A DNA stretch of 64,000 bases from Actinobacillus equuli (GCF_900636745.1 NZ_LR134310.1:186001-250000), one strand, 5' to 3'. Positions 27,155 through 36,561 are shown, numbered from the stretch's first letter. A program made the numbers and translations. Notes: generated by a model from the letters alone, not told the origin.

Positions 27155-27484
27155 ATGTCTTTCTTTAATATTCCACTCAACTGTTCACCAAAATGTAAAG
27201 CTTGGGAAGAAATTCTTTATCATTACCGTGATTGGGTTAATGATGATGAAGTATGGGAAATTGCTCGTGAATGCAAAGAATTGCCCGTATTGGGGAATAT
27301 CTACCAAAATTTGGTGCTAAACCGTGTACTTTCACATTTTTGTGAGGAAACAGGACAAACAGAAGAAGAATTAAAGCTCTTTTTCTATATAAATTCGATT
27401 GATACGCATCTAGTAATCAATGACTGGGATATCTGCTCAGTTGATGATTACTGGAATTGCATTGAGAAAAATCGAATTCATTAA
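27155..27484 (+). CDS. hypothetical acidic protein of early operon A
   Basis: 109 residues, strongly acidic, six cysteines, no signal or membrane segment. ATAGGAGAA precedes the ATG. Unlike its neighbours it lacks the two-hairpin leader, although TAGGGAATA and GGAGAAT are present upstream as a possible remnant. Small acidic proteins in such leading-region operons can mimic DNA, but nothing here proves that. No family recognised. Confidence 0.6.
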   Translation: MSFFNIPLNCSPKCKAWEEILYHYRDWVNDDEVWEIARECKELPVLGNIYQNLVLNRVLSHFCEETGQTEEELKLFFYINSIDTHLVINDWDICSVDDYWNCIEKNRIH

Positions 27485-27501
27485 TTTACATTATATTAAA
27501 T

Positions 27502-27563
27502 CCCATAGGGAAACATGGCTCCCTTTGGGAATGGTGTTTCCCTTTCTTACAGGAGAAATACCA
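27502..27563 (+). promoter_or_regulatory. two-hairpin leader of the DUF3560 gene
   Basis: Hairpin I: CCCATAGGGA / TCCCTTTGGG (27502-27529), one mismatch. Hairpin II: TGGTGTTTC with GAAATACCA plus CC with GG (27532-27563), one G-U pair. The stem covers GGAG and the A of the start codon. Confidence 0.75.
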
Positions 27564-28210
27564 TGACAATTAACACTTATGCAAAATTTGCACCTACTGT
27601 TTTTGTTGCTAAATGTGCCGAATCTCACGAAAAAGGTGAAATCATTACATTAACAAGTAAATACGGAAACGAAACAGAGGTAGAGATACATAATCTTGTC
27701 AAACAACAAGACGGATATTATTTTTACTCCTTTACTCGTTGTGATGGGATGAATAGCCAAGTGCGAGCAACTCAGAAAGCAGAACGCTATCAAAGCTATG
27801 CAAATAATGCAATGAAACGTAGCCAACAATATTGTGAAGCAGCTAATGAGGGACGTGATTTTTTGACTCTAGGTGAACCGATTAAAATTGGCCACCATAG
27901 TGAAAAACGCCATAAAGCTTTAATTGAACGTAATGCCCGCCGGATGGATAAATCTGTTGAGGAAATGCATAAGGTAGAAAGTTACGAAGGTAAAATTGCT
28001 TATTGGGAATTAATGGCAGATAAAATTGATTTATCTATGCCTGAAAGTCTTGAATTCTTTGAATTTAAATTGGCACAAGCTAAAGAAAAACATCAAGAAT
28101 TAAAGACTAATCCTGATAAACGAACTCATAGCTATTCATTAACTTATGCCAAAAAAGCGGTTAATGAACTTGAGAAAAAAGTGAAATTAGCTAAATTACT
28201 TTGGTCATAA
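27563..28210 (+). CDS. DUF3560-family protein
   Basis: 215 residues. The segment RYQSYANNAMKRSQQYCEAANEGRDF followed by GEPIKIGHHSEKRH matches the DUF3560 pattern found on plasmids and ICEs. Mostly helical with charged coiled-coil character in the second half. I choose the ATG at 27563 because GGAGAAATACC lies just before it; an upstream in-frame ATG at 27515 lies within hairpin I. Function unknown. Confidence 0.75.
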   Translation: MTINTYAKFAPTVFVAKCAESHEKGEIITLTSKYGNETEVEIHNLVKQQDGYYFYSFTRCDGMNSQVRATQKAERYQSYANNAMKRSQQYCEAANEGRDFLTLGEPIKIGHHSEKRHKALIERNARRMDKSVEEMHKVESYEGKIAYWELMADKIDLSMPESLEFFEFKLAQAKEKHQELKTNPDKRTHSYSLTYAKKAVNELEKKVKLAKLLWS

Positions 28211-28222
28211 ACATTGATTTTA

Positions 28223-28276
28223 CCCTTAGGGAATACATTTCCTAAGGGGATGTGTTCCCTTTTTTGGAGAACACAT
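28223..28276 (+). promoter_or_regulatory. two-hairpin leader of the 28278 gene
   Basis: Hairpin I: CCCTTAGG / CCTAAGGG (28223-28248). Hairpin II: ATGTGTTC (28250-28257) with GAACACAT (28269-28276), a perfect 8-bp stem next to GGAG and ending one base before the ATG. Confidence 0.75.
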
Positions 28277-28277
28277 T

Positions 28278-28637
28278 ATGAATCGTAACATTGTGAAAGC
28301 ATCATCTCATAAACTCGGAGCTGAAACTCGCTCTTTACTAGTTAAAGCAGAAATTGCGAAACAATGCGTAATTCCTGAAACAGTAAAACTTGGAACTATT
28401 TCAGCCACCCGAGCAGTTATTGAACTACTAGGTAAGAATAAGGCTCTAGAGCTTATTCATCGCCATGAGTACAAAGACTATGGTGATTTAGATGAACATG
28501 ATATTTATGCAAATGAATTATCACTATTGGTAGGGGATAGAATTGTTTCAAGCTACCAGGTTGAAAATGAGAAGATTTTCATTATCACAGAAGCAGATCG
28601 TAGTTACACAACAATTATGATGGCTAATGAATATTAA
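28278..28637 (+). CDS. plasmid-type conserved protein of early operon A
   Basis: 119 residues ending GDRIVSSYQVENEKIFIITEADRSYTTIMMANEY. This C-terminal pattern occurs in short plasmid- and ICE-borne proteins usually named plasmid-related protein, and sometimes mislabelled as type I restriction subunit M. It lacks any methylase motif (no NPPY or FxGxG), so I do not call it a methylase. Cytoplasmic; last gene of operon A. Confidence 0.6.
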   Translation: MNRNIVKASSHKLGAETRSLLVKAEIAKQCVIPETVKLGTISATRAVIELLGKNKALELIHRHEYKDYGDLDEHDIYANELSLLVGDRIVSSYQVENEKIFIITEADRSYTTIMMANEY

Positions 28638-28649
28638 ATCAGCTTTCCA

Positions 28650-28692
28650 AAAGTACCACACAGCAATGTAGTGGTACTTTTTCTATTTTGCC
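28650..28692 (+). terminator. terminator of early operon A
   Basis: AAAGTACCAC (28650-28659) pairs with GTGGTACTTT (28671-28680), then TTCTATTTT. Confidence 0.85.
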
Positions 28693-28791
28693 TAAATTTT
28701 ATCTTAATTTGTAAAAGAATTTTCTATTCAAATTCAAGGCTAAGTTTTACATAGTGAGATCCCATTTATGGCAAATGATTGGAGAGTTAAT

Positions 28792-29433
28792 ATGAATAAA
28801 CAACTATCGCTGGCCGCACTCTTAGCTTTGATCTTAAGTGGCTGTGTCGCCAAAAACACTTCTGAAACAGAAATTACCCCCCTTCCTGAGTTTCCAAATA
28901 TTCAGGCTACAAATACCCACTTAAAACCGATACCTCCTGAGCCAGAAGCTAGAATTGTTCAGAATGATATTTATCAATATTACACACCGTCTAACACAGA
29001 AGTAATTCGTGATGGTCGTTATACGCTTGTGAATATCTCACCGGAAGATGGACAGAAATTCTTATTAGAACAAGTTGTCTCAATCAATATTCTTCCGAAG
29101 AATAAAAGAAATCTAAATAAAAGTGTTGAACAAGGTTTACGTAGTACATTACAGCATACCGGACTTGACTTATGTTATGCATCTGGAATGAATGTAGATC
29201 ATAATGTTGGTACTCTTTTCTCCCGTCCGCTACCTAAAGTACATTATCAATTTGGCCCGATGAAACTCTATGAAGCCCTTCAAATGATTGCAGGCCCAGG
29301 TTATGAAATGACCTTGAATGAAGTTACTCGGACAGTATGCTTTAAAACTCGAATTTCTCCAGTCGATCATCAGAAAAAACCTCTCGAAGAAGTTACTTCG
29401 ACCACAACTACAGAAATTATTGAGGATAAATAA
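28792..29433 (+). CDS. PilL N-terminal-like lipoprotein of the T4SS (TIGR03748-like)
   Basis: 213 residues. Lipoprotein signal LAALLALILSGC, Cys at residue 18. The mature region has YEALQMIAGPGYEMTLNEVTRTVCFKTR, matching the PilL-N domain of PFGI-1-class ICEs. It is the first gene of the conjugation cluster. Start placed at 28792 after GGAGAGTTAAT rather than at 28768. Its TAA overlaps the next start (TAATG). Confidence 0.82.
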   Translation: MNKQLSLAALLALILSGCVAKNTSETEITPLPEFPNIQATNTHLKPIPPEPEARIVQNDIYQYYTPSNTEVIRDGRYTLVNISPEDGQKFLLEQVVSINILPKNKRNLNKSVEQGLRSTLQHTGLDLCYASGMNVDHNVGTLFSRPLPKVHYQFGPMKLYEALQMIAGPGYEMTLNEVTRTVCFKTRISPVDHQKKPLEEVTSTTTTEIIEDK

Positions 29434-30167
29434 TGTGTAATTCAAAGACTCTTTTACTATGTGTAGGGTTATTAAGTAGTTCCGGAGTGAGTTTTGCAAG
29501 TGTTTCTACAACCGTGAATCAGCAATCATTAACACAGCAAAACTTAAATACCGGTACGACTACGCAACAGAAATCCATCCAACAAGCGGCTGAATGGGGC
29601 TTAACTACAGAAGAATGGAATCGTTATACGGCATTGATGGCCGGCGAACGAGGAATGTGGTCGCCTAATTTAGATCCATTAACCGCTTTAGGTATCGAAG
29701 CAAAAACAGAAGCTGAAAAGATTAAATATGCTCGCATGCTTGCGGAACGTTTCCGTGCCAGAGTATTAAAAGAGATTGAATTCGACAAAATTTATCGGCA
29801 GGAATATGAAAAAATGTACCCTGAAGAAACGGCGTTTGCAGTCGAACCTCATATATCCCAATCTGTCGGAAGAGTTATTTACTTTACACGTTTAGATAAT
29901 TGTGCATCTTGTAAAGCTGATCTCAGCAAGATCTTAAATCATGTCAATACCCAAACACCTATAGACATGTTTATTGTCGGCGATAATGTTTCTGATGACG
30001 CAATTCGCAAATGGGCAAAAGATAATCATATTGATGCCAGCAAGGTACAACGTAAATTGATTACGCTCAACCACGATAACGGCTATTGGTTTAAATATTC
30101 GTTTGGCAAAATGCCCGCTGCTTATCAAGTGAAAGGAGACGGACAATGGCAAGCTCTCACTTATTAG
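29433..30167 (+). CDS. ICE protein TIGR03759 family (periplasmic, CxxC)
   Basis: 244 residues with a signal peptide (LLLCVGLLSSSGVSFA). The C-terminal half has YFTRLDNCASCKADLSKIL, a thioredoxin-like CxxC segment. The N-terminal region has EWNRYTALMAGERGMWSPNLDPLTALGIEA, characteristic of TIGR03759. A periplasmic assembly role for the transfer apparatus is likely; disulfide chemistry is inferred from the motif. Confidence 0.82.
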   Translation: MCNSKTLLLCVGLLSSSGVSFASVSTTVNQQSLTQQNLNTGTTTQQKSIQQAAEWGLTTEEWNRYTALMAGERGMWSPNLDPLTALGIEAKTEAEKIKYARMLAERFRARVLKEIEFDKIYRQEYEKMYPEETAFAVEPHISQSVGRVIYFTRLDNCASCKADLSKILNHVNTQTPIDMFIVGDNVSDDAIRKWAKDNHIDASKVQRKLITLNHDNGYWFKYSFGKMPAAYQVKGDGQWQALTY

Positions 30168-30934
30168 TCACACTTTTAGTGATAGGAATGACATCTCAGT
30201 CGGTATTGGCTAAGCCATTTACCGGCTTTGGTAATGATGTAGACAGCTATATCCAAACTGCAGCAAATCGGTACCAAGTCAGTGAAACAATGTTACGTGG
30301 CTTAGTGAAAATGGAAGATGGTTGGTTAAATAAATTATCTCCTACTGGAGCAACTGGCGTTGGTCAATTTACTGTAGGTACTTGGAATTGGTTAGCTGAG
30401 AGAGATGAAGGCCGAGCTCTTGGAATGGTTCGTGTTACTGCTCGTAGTCGAGGTACTTTAGCTGATCCTCGCCGTAATAAACGTATTAATACCTTAGCAA
30501 TTGGAGCTTTGGCTAGATGGCACATCGCACGCTTTCAAGAACTAGGTATTCGCATTACAGATGAGAATCTCTATATGGCACATAATATTGGATTAGAGGG
30601 ACTACATCGTGCTTTGGTAGGTAAATCAACAAAAGAAGACATTCGTAATATGCGCTTAAATGGTATGAAACGCTGGATGACGGTTAATGATTTCTTAACC
30701 TATCAGAAAAGACGTTATAACACACACAAGTTTGAAGCAAATTTCATGCAAACTGCACAAAAATCTTCGCCCCTAATAAAATCTAGCAGACCTATGAAAT
30801 GGGTTGAACCGGTAGCTATAGCAAAAATACAACCCAAACCAAGAAACGAAACTATTATGGTAAATAATGTATCTTCACAAATGAAATGGATTGAGCCTAC
30901 AGGCTCAATGGTATGGATAGAACCGACACATTAA
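30146..30934 (+). CDS. T4SS lytic transglycosylase (SLT family)
   Basis: 262 residues with an N-terminal signal ending around VLAKP. SLT-type core: VSETMLRGLVKMEDGW (the catalytic Glu is probably in KMED), LSPTGATGVGQFT, and a later YMAHNIGLEG. It opens peptidoglycan for the transfer channel. The C-terminal tail repeats KW(V/I)EP three times (MKWVEP, MKWIEP, MVWIEP). It overlaps the upstream gene by 22 bases. Confidence 0.85.
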   Translation: MASSHLLVTLLVIGMTSQSVLAKPFTGFGNDVDSYIQTAANRYQVSETMLRGLVKMEDGWLNKLSPTGATGVGQFTVGTWNWLAERDEGRALGMVRVTARSRGTLADPRRNKRINTLAIGALARWHIARFQELGIRITDENLYMAHNIGLEGLHRALVGKSTKEDIRNMRLNGMKRWMTVNDFLTYQKRRYNTHKFEANFMQTAQKSSPLIKSSRPMKWVEPVAIAKIQPKPRNETIMVNNVSSQMKWIEPTGSMVWIEPTH

Positions 30935-30945
30935 GGAATTTAATA

Positions 30946-31449
30946 ATGAAAAAAGTGATATTTATGCTTATTACGTTAGGATTGTCTTTTAATGTTTTAG
31001 CTGAAAATATTGTGATTGCAGATTACGGTGGGGAAAGTACAGTACGTTTTTACGAATCACTACAACCGGAACATGATCAAAATGCGCCCCATTACCCTAA
31101 TGCACTTCCTTCTAGCGTTTCTGAATTCGATATGCTTCCGGTTGTGTCACATAAATTAACACCAGGTAAAGTTGAAAATAAAGCCTTTGATTTAGCAGGT
31201 ATTCAGCCAATTTTTCTTATTGGCACAGATAACTTATCTCGATACTGGATAACAGATAATTATCAAAAATTAATGCAATTGAATGCCACAGGGTTAGTTG
31301 TTAATGTGGATACTCAGCAAGAATTAATTGCCTTACGGAATATTGCTCCTGAATTACGCTTATTACCCGTATCCGGTGATGATTTAGCTGAACGAATTCC
31401 TTTATCTCATTACCCCGCATTAATTACAGAAACAGGAGTATCTCAATAA
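30946..31449 (+). CDS. ICE protein TIGR03765 family (PFL_4695-like)
   Basis: 167 residues with a signal peptide (MKKVIFMLITLGLSFNVLA). IVIADYGGESTVRFYESLQP and RLLPVSGDDLAERIPLSHYPALITE are the family's signature ends. Periplasmic, role unknown but constantly linked to traD. Start at 30946 after TTAAGGAAT; the in-frame upstream ATG at 30913 lies in the preceding gene. Its stop overlaps traD by one base. Confidence 0.83.
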   Translation: MKKVIFMLITLGLSFNVLAENIVIADYGGESTVRFYESLQPEHDQNAPHYPNALPSSVSEFDMLPVVSHKLTPGKVENKAFDLAGIQPIFLIGTDNLSRYWITDNYQKLMQLNATGLVVNVDTQQELIALRNIAPELRLLPVSGDDLAERIPLSHYPALITETGVSQ

Positions 31450-33665
31450 TGACAACGAAGCATACTTTAGAGGCATTATTACGCCCTCCGGTTGAGTTTT
31501 TCCCAGCGACTGTTCATGCTTGTTGTGCATTGGTTAGTGCCACTGCGCCTTGGTCATTAGCCCTTCATCCTAGCATTGGTTATGGTATTGCAGCAGGTTT
31601 TGGAGCATTAAGTGCTTATAGAGCCAAACAAGGCTGGCGCATCGTCAAATATCATCAAAATTTGAAACGACTACCATATTATGCAATGACTAGTCGTCAA
31701 ATACCTGTAAGTTCTAAATTTTTATTTGTCGGCAAGGGGTTTGAATGGGAGCCTATTCACACGCAGCGTTTACATGACTGTTTCTCATCAAATGGTTCCA
31801 AATACCGTAAACCGTCCAAATTATTCCAACAAGTACGTGAATATGAAAAACGCCATGAAAATTGGCTTACTGGAATTACCTCTTTAGATTCACCTTGGAA
31901 CCCTTTTAGACCGCTTCCCCCAGTAGAGGGTATTCCAGCTATTCATGGGATTGAGCTAAATGAAGTAGATGTTGTTCAAGCTATCAGTTCTCGTGTAGGA
32001 CATACGGCTGTATATGGTACAACCCGTGTAGGAAAAACACGGTTTGCTGAAATTTTAGTAACACAAGATATTCATCGAGGAAAAAAAATAGAAGAACGTG
32101 AAGTTGTTGTATTTTTTGATCCTAAAGGTGACGCAGATATGCTGAAACGCATGTATGCAGAAGCTAAACGTGCAGGTCGAGAAAATGAATTTTATGTTTT
32201 TCACCTTGGCTATCCTGAGATTTCTGCTCGTTATAATGCGGTTGGACGTTTTAACCGAATTTCTGAGGTTGCGGGGCGTATTTCAGGACAACTTAGTGGG
32301 GCTGGCAACTCTGCCGCATTCAAAGAGTTTGCGTGGCGATTTGTCAATATTGTTGCACGAGCTTTAGTGGAATTAGGGCAACGTCCAGACTACGTACAAA
32401 TTTCTCGCTATGTGCAAAATATTGACTCATTATTCCTTGACTACGCTAAAACTTTCTTCAATAAACAAGATAAGCAAATTTGGCTGAAGTTATCAGAAAT
32501 TGCTGCGAACGTTGATGAAAAAATGCTACCGTTTGGAATGAAAGATCGCCCTTTAATCTTTATCGTGAATAAATATATTAGTGAGAATGATGTTTTCGAC
32601 CCAATTCTCCAAGGCTTAGCAAGTGCGGTACGTTATGATCGCACATACTTTGATAAAATTGTTGCCTCATTATTACCATTACTAGAGAAATTAACGACCG
32701 GGAAAATTGCTGAATTGTTATCTCCCGACTATTCAAATATCCAAGATGAACGTCCTATTTTTGACTGGGAATCAATTATTCGTAAACGTGGTATTGTTTA
32801 TATTGGATTGGATGCTCTTTCTGATGCAACTGTTGCGGCAGCTGTAGGAAATAGTATGTTTGCCGATCTCGTTTCTATGGCTGGTCATTTATATAAATTT
32901 GGCATTAATGAGGGACTCCCCGAAAAATTAGGGGGGAAAGTAAAACAAGTAAAAATCAATCTACATTGTGATGAATTTAATGAATTGATGGGAGATGAGT
33001 TTATTCCCCTTATCAATAAAGGCGGCGGTGCTGGAGTTCAAGTAACAGCGTATACACAGACGCTCTCAGATATTGAAGCTAGAATTGGAAGTAAAGCTAA
33101 ATCAGGACAAGTTGTGGGTAACTTTAATACCCTATACATGTTCCGTGTGAAAGAACCGGCAACCGCCGAGTTACTCACAAAACAGCTCCATGATGTGACT
33201 ATTCTACGCAGTACTGTTACGTCAGCAACGACGGATTCAAGCAATCCCGATGATGATAAAGCCTTCAGTTCTAATACAGGACAACGTATTTCTGAAACCA
33301 CTGTACCAATGCTTGTGCCTGCAAATATCACTAATTTACCCAAAGGGCAAGCCTTTGCTTTAATGGAAGGCAGCAAGTTATGGAAAATTCGTATGCCATT
33401 ACCTGCAGTGGATAAGGATGATGACATGCCTCATTCATTGAAGGAATTAACAGAGAAAATGAAGAAAAATTATCATGTAATTGATAATTGGTGGGAACCA
33501 GCATTTACGGAATATACGCCTTCAAAAGCAATCGCTGAAGCCTTTGAAACTATGGCTGGTGAAAATAGAATCAATCACCCAGATCATGCTAATTATGATT
33601 TTGATATAGATGTACCAAATGACAATGACATTGAAGAAGAGGAACTCCAAGATGACGATGAGTAA
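31449..33665 (+). CDS. traD: conjugative coupling protein TraD (TIGR03743-like)
   Basis: 738 residues. Two N-terminal membrane helices (about 20-60) are followed by a VirD4/TraD ATPase with Walker A GTTRVGKTRF near residue 190 and Walker B in KINLHCDEFNELMG near 500. The tail is acidic (last ~20 residues mostly D and E), a feature used by coupling proteins to dock relaxosomes. It links the MobH relaxase to the T4SS channel at the inner membrane. Confidence 0.93.
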   Translation: MTTKHTLEALLRPPVEFFPATVHACCALVSATAPWSLALHPSIGYGIAAGFGALSAYRAKQGWRIVKYHQNLKRLPYYAMTSRQIPVSSKFLFVGKGFEWEPIHTQRLHDCFSSNGSKYRKPSKLFQQVREYEKRHENWLTGITSLDSPWNPFRPLPPVEGIPAIHGIELNEVDVVQAISSRVGHTAVYGTTRVGKTRFAEILVTQDIHRGKKIEEREVVVFFDPKGDADMLKRMYAEAKRAGRENEFYVFHLGYPEISARYNAVGRFNRISEVAGRISGQLSGAGNSAAFKEFAWRFVNIVARALVELGQRPDYVQISRYVQNIDSLFLDYAKTFFNKQDKQIWLKLSEIAANVDEKMLPFGMKDRPLIFIVNKYISENDVFDPILQGLASAVRYDRTYFDKIVASLLPLLEKLTTGKIAELLSPDYSNIQDERPIFDWESIIRKRGIVYIGLDALSDATVAAAVGNSMFADLVSMAGHLYKFGINEGLPEKLGGKVKQVKINLHCDEFNELMGDEFIPLINKGGGAGVQVTAYTQTLSDIEARIGSKAKSGQVVGNFNTLYMFRVKEPATAELLTKQLHDVTILRSTVTSATTDSSNPDDDKAFSSNTGQRISETTVPMLVPANITNLPKGQAFALMEGSKLWKIRMPLPAVDKDDDMPHSLKELTEKMKKNYHVIDNWWEPAFTEYTPSKAIAEAFETMAGENRINHPDHANYDFDIDVPNDNDIEEEELQDDDE

Positions 33666-34005
33666 TTTACCCAGTAAAAATGGAATTAATTTATTAGATT
33701 TACCGAATAAACGTATCAATTTTGATGGCCCATTTTTTATTTCTTGTGCGTTACCACAGTCTGATGATTTGTTGATACATTGCCAACCTTATATTAATGA
33801 TTTATTTGAGAATCGTTTCTCGCTTCATCAGTTCGCTGAAAAGTGGGAGACAGATGGTATTTCTTTATGGTTGGCTCAAGATGTTGAACAATCTGAATTG
33901 GAACAAGAAGGAAAGATATTTGCCTTTTATTTGATGTTTTCAAAAGGAATGGAAGGCTATGTTCTTATCCAATGCCAACTTGAATCACAGGATTTATTAC
34001 AATGA
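33652..34005 (+). CDS. hypothetical protein between traD and TIGR03747
   Basis: 117 residues from the ATG at 33652, or 115 from 33658. It overlaps the traD end by about 14 bases and the next gene by 4, so it is part of the operon. Cytoplasmic, no signal, mildly acidic. In this ICE class an uncharacterised small gene commonly sits here. No family is recognised. Confidence 0.6.
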   Translation: MTMSNLPSKNGINLLDLPNKRINFDGPFFISCALPQSDDLLIHCQPYINDLFENRFSLHQFAEKWETDGISLWLAQDVEQSELEQEGKIFAFYLMFSKGMEGYVLIQCQLESQDLLQ

Positions 34006-34700
34006 GTGAGAAATCTCCACCTAAACCACAAAATAAAGGCATATTTAGTCGAATATGCTCACGCATCAACATGATGATTGCAACATTAGTACTTTCACTT
34101 TTGTTAAGTATCTTATTAGAATGGGTTGGTATTACTTTTTGGTGGCCAGAACAAGGACATTTACATAGCCAAAATATGATGCTGACTGAAATGCAATGGT
34201 TATCTGATGATTTCACCCAGAGTATTTTCACGCATTCATCTGCTGATTTAGCGACAAATATTATCGGAAATATGCATCATTGGGTATTTGTAGAGACCGG
34301 AATCCAAGGTTGGTTAGCAAATCCTGGTTCAAATCAATGGGAACAATTGATTTATCATTATGGTAGAGCTTATATAGAATCACTTATCTACGTTTTTATC
34401 ATATTCTTGATCCGATTAATTATCATTGTTTTTACAAGCCCATTATTTCTTTTTGCCGGTGCAGCCGGACTCACAGAAGGATTAATGATGCGAGATATAC
34501 GTAAATTTGGTGCTGGTCGAGAATCGGCATTCATTTATCACCATGCTCGTCGATATGTGATGCCGTTAATGATTACTTCATGGGTAGTATATTTATCATT
34601 ACCATTTTCGATTCATCCTAATATTATTTTAGTACCTTCCGCACTGTTATTTGGTCTGGTCATCTGTATTACCTGCGCAACATTTAAGAAGTTTTTATAA
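34002..34700 (+). CDS. ICE membrane protein TIGR03747 family
   Basis: 232 residues, four to five membrane helices. MMRDIRKFGAGRESAFIYHHARRYVMPLMI is the conserved cytoplasmic loop of TIGR03747. It overlaps the upstream gene (ATGA) and so is co-transcribed with traD. An inner-membrane T4SS accessory; biochemical role unknown. Confidence 0.82.
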   Translation: MSEKSPPKPQNKGIFSRICSRINMMIATLVLSLLLSILLEWVGITFWWPEQGHLHSQNMMLTEMQWLSDDFTQSIFTHSSADLATNIIGNMHHWVFVETGIQGWLANPGSNQWEQLIYHYGRAYIESLIYVFIIFLIRLIIIVFTSPLFLFAGAAGLTEGLMMRDIRKFGAGRESAFIYHHARRYVMPLMITSWVVYLSLPFSIHPNIILVPSALLFGLVICITCATFKKFL

Positions 34701-34716
34701 TTATAAGGAGAATAAA

Positions 34717-34938
34717 ATGACTGCAAAAAGATCAAATCCATTGTTTTTTATTACATCTGACGGCGGAATACAAAGAGTTATAGATGTAAGGAAAATAATA
34801 TATATAGATTATAACAATAATAAATTGGTAATAAAAACCGTTTCAGAAAACGGAGACATGGACATGGGGAATATACCCGAAGAAAGTTATAAAGCACTCA
34901 TCAACTTCTGGAGTGAAACGCTCAGTTGTCGTGACTAA
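34717..34938 (+). CDS. small hypothetical protein
   Basis: 73 residues, MTAKRSNPLFFITSDGG, with ATAAGGAGAATAAA just before the ATG. An in-frame ATG at 34651 lies inside the preceding gene and is rejected. It contains a basic strand-rich centre (RKIIYIDYNNNKLVIKTV). It closes this sub-operon before a terminator. No function recognised. Confidence 0.55.
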   Translation: MTAKRSNPLFFITSDGGIQRVIDVRKIIYIDYNNNKLVIKTVSENGDMDMGNIPEESYKALINFWSETLSCRD

Positions 34939-34971
34939 GTAAATTATTTCTATACAATAATATCGCATATT

Positions 34972-35003
34972 AAATAGGTATCTTGCTATAGATACCTATT
35001 TTT
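34972..35003. terminator. bidirectional terminator
   Basis: AAATAGGTATC / GATACCTATTT with an 8-base loop and A and T runs on either side, between genes that converge at 34938 and 35003. Confidence 0.85.
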
Positions 35004-35338
35004 TATTCTTCTATGATGATAAATATACTCTCATCAGTCTTAGTTTCATTTCTCTGATATTCATTCAAGTCATGTTCTTGGCCCAAATCGCTTCCTTGTT
35101 CATATTCATCAAAAATGACTTCTCCATACTCGTTAAGGTGAGCTTCAATGATACTTCGCTCCTTTTCACCTAAAAATTGCCAATAATTGCAAATAGGTTG
35201 CCCAAACGTATTCATTTCCCATATTCCAGCATAGTTATAAGGCGCATCTTGAGCATGGCAAATCTGCCCTTCTCTTTGAGCATAACTAACCGATGGGAAA
35301 ATGAAAAAGCCTAACCATAGATAACCGTATTTTTTCAT
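35003..35338 (-). CDS. hypothetical exported protein
   Basis: 111 residues with a signal peptide (MKKYGYLWLGFFIFPSVSYA). The mature part is short and acidic with two cysteines (QICHAQDAPYN, PICNYWQF), then a very acidic tail. It runs against both conjugation operons and is not a member of the core T4SS set that I know. It may be an accessory gene. Confidence 0.55.
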   Translation of the reverse strand: MKKYGYLWLGFFIFPSVSYAQREGQICHAQDAPYNYAGIWEMNTFGQPICNYWQFLGEKERSIIEAHLNEYGEVIFDEYEQGSDLGQEHDLNEYQRNETKTDESIFIIIEE

Positions 35339-35535
35339 TTCAATAGTAAGCCCAAGACATTCAGTATGGTTAATTTACACCAATTTATCTAACTCAAGCA
35401 CGCCTATTTATTCTCCAAACCCTGAGAGTTTAATGCACAGAATCTCTTTTAATTTCCAATAGAGTTTTCCATTAAATTTTTACTGTGATTTTGGCAATCT
35501 TAGCTAGGAGTTAAATTAAAACATGAGGAGCTATT

Positions 35536-35862
35536 ATGTTTGCTAAAAAGCATCTTGGAAAATGGATAGTAATTGTTTTAGCCTCAAGCAGTATAACTGC
35601 TTATGCCTCAACAGAAAAAGAGCAACTCGCTCAAGCTATCAAACAATTGGAAGCAGCTGAATTATCTTTAAAAAGAGCTGAACAACTTTCTAAAACTTCA
35701 CCCAAAACACGTGAATTCTTCAATTACACTGCAATTCACCGTGATATAAGCACGATAAAAAGTGGAATTTCTCAGTACATCAATCCTGCTCGAGCGATAC
35801 CAAGAGATCCACAAGCATTACGTACATTAACTGAAGATTACACCAAATTACGGGGGAAATAA
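35536..35862 (+). CDS. RAQPRD-family ICE protein (TIGR01690-like)
   Basis: 108 residues with a signal peptide. The family motif appears as ARAIPRDP (normally RAQPRDP), near residue 90. It opens the large T4SS operon that runs to 45398. Periplasmic, function unknown, constant member of GI-type T4SS clusters. ATGAGGAGCTATT precedes the start. Confidence 0.82.
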   Translation: MFAKKHLGKWIVIVLASSSITAYASTEKEQLAQAIKQLEAAELSLKRAEQLSKTSPKTREFFNYTAIHRDISTIKSGISQYINPARAIPRDPQALRTLTEDYTKLRGK

Positions 35863-36104
35863 TGACAACCCCTAATTATTCCTCCGCTAGTGCTTTTTCA
35901 GCAGCAAGTGGTATCGATCCTACTCAACTTCGTGTTCTTTTATCCATTATTTTCGTCGCTGCTCTTTTACTCGCTTATGCTTGGGCAACACATAGTGGTT
36001 TCAAAGGATTTGCAAAGTGGGACGGAGATGTCCTCTCTTTTTTAATTTTTCTCTTAAAGGGTGCAGTTCTCGTCATGTGTGTTGTTACCTTTTTCATTTA
36101 TTAG
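35862..36104 (+). CDS. DUF3262/TIGR03758 small membrane protein
   Basis: 80 residues, two membrane helices separated by a loop ending in FAKWDGDV. Starts on the last base of the RAQPRD stop (AATG overlap). Probable pilin-like or channel subunit by position; TIGR03758 assignment rests on size, topology and neighbours. Confidence 0.75.
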   Translation: MTTPNYSSASAFSAASGIDPTQLRVLLSIIFVAALLLAYAWATHSGFKGFAKWDGDVLSFLIFLLKGAVLVMCVVTFFIY

Positions 36105-36124
36105 TCTAATCAAGAGGTTTTACT

Positions 36125-36532
36125 ATGAAAATCATCAAATCATTTTATCAATCTTGTTCTTCTCGATATTTAGCTTTTATGCTCTTTTTCTGGGGCAGTA
36201 TTCAAAATGCCCTTGCTGCGCCAGCAGGAGGGGGTGGTGCTCTTGACCCAAGTAAAATTCCTGACTTTAAAATTCCAGGGGTTGATAGCGGCACAAAAGA
36301 TCCTACGGAAATTATTGCGATTGTTGCTAAGGCTGTCGTTACATTAGTTGCGATATTGCTTGCTGCCGCTGCTATTTTTGTGGTGGTAAAAGCCTTAATC
36401 AGTATCTATAACGAAGCCACCTCTGACAATAGTAAAAAAGGTTGGGGACATTTCATTATTGCACTTATTGTTGGTTTTATCGTGATCTTCTTCTCCTTAT
36501 GGTTAGTTAAACTTGCAGTAGGTCTCTTCTAA
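36125..36532 (+). CDS. DUF2976/TIGR03745 membrane protein, possible major pilin
   Basis: 135 residues. A signal-like N-terminus ends at ALAAPAGGGGALDP, then two hydrophobic helices. The layout (cleavable leader, Gly-rich start, two helices) resembles VirB2/TraA pilins, and the family sits at the pilin position in this cluster. AAGAGGTTTTACT precedes the ATG. Confidence 0.8.
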   Translation: MKIIKSFYQSCSSRYLAFMLFFWGSIQNALAAPAGGGGALDPSKIPDFKIPGVDSGTKDPTEIIAIVAKAVVTLVAILLAAAAIFVVVKALISIYNEATSDNSKKGWGHFIIALIVGFIVIFFSLWLVKLAVGLF

Positions 36533-36561
36533 TATCAATGTAATCCATATAAGGAGCCAAT

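Noticed and set aside
28278-28637. Type I restriction methylase subunit
   Set aside because: Too short and lacking methylase motifs; the name is a common mislabel for this plasmid-type family.
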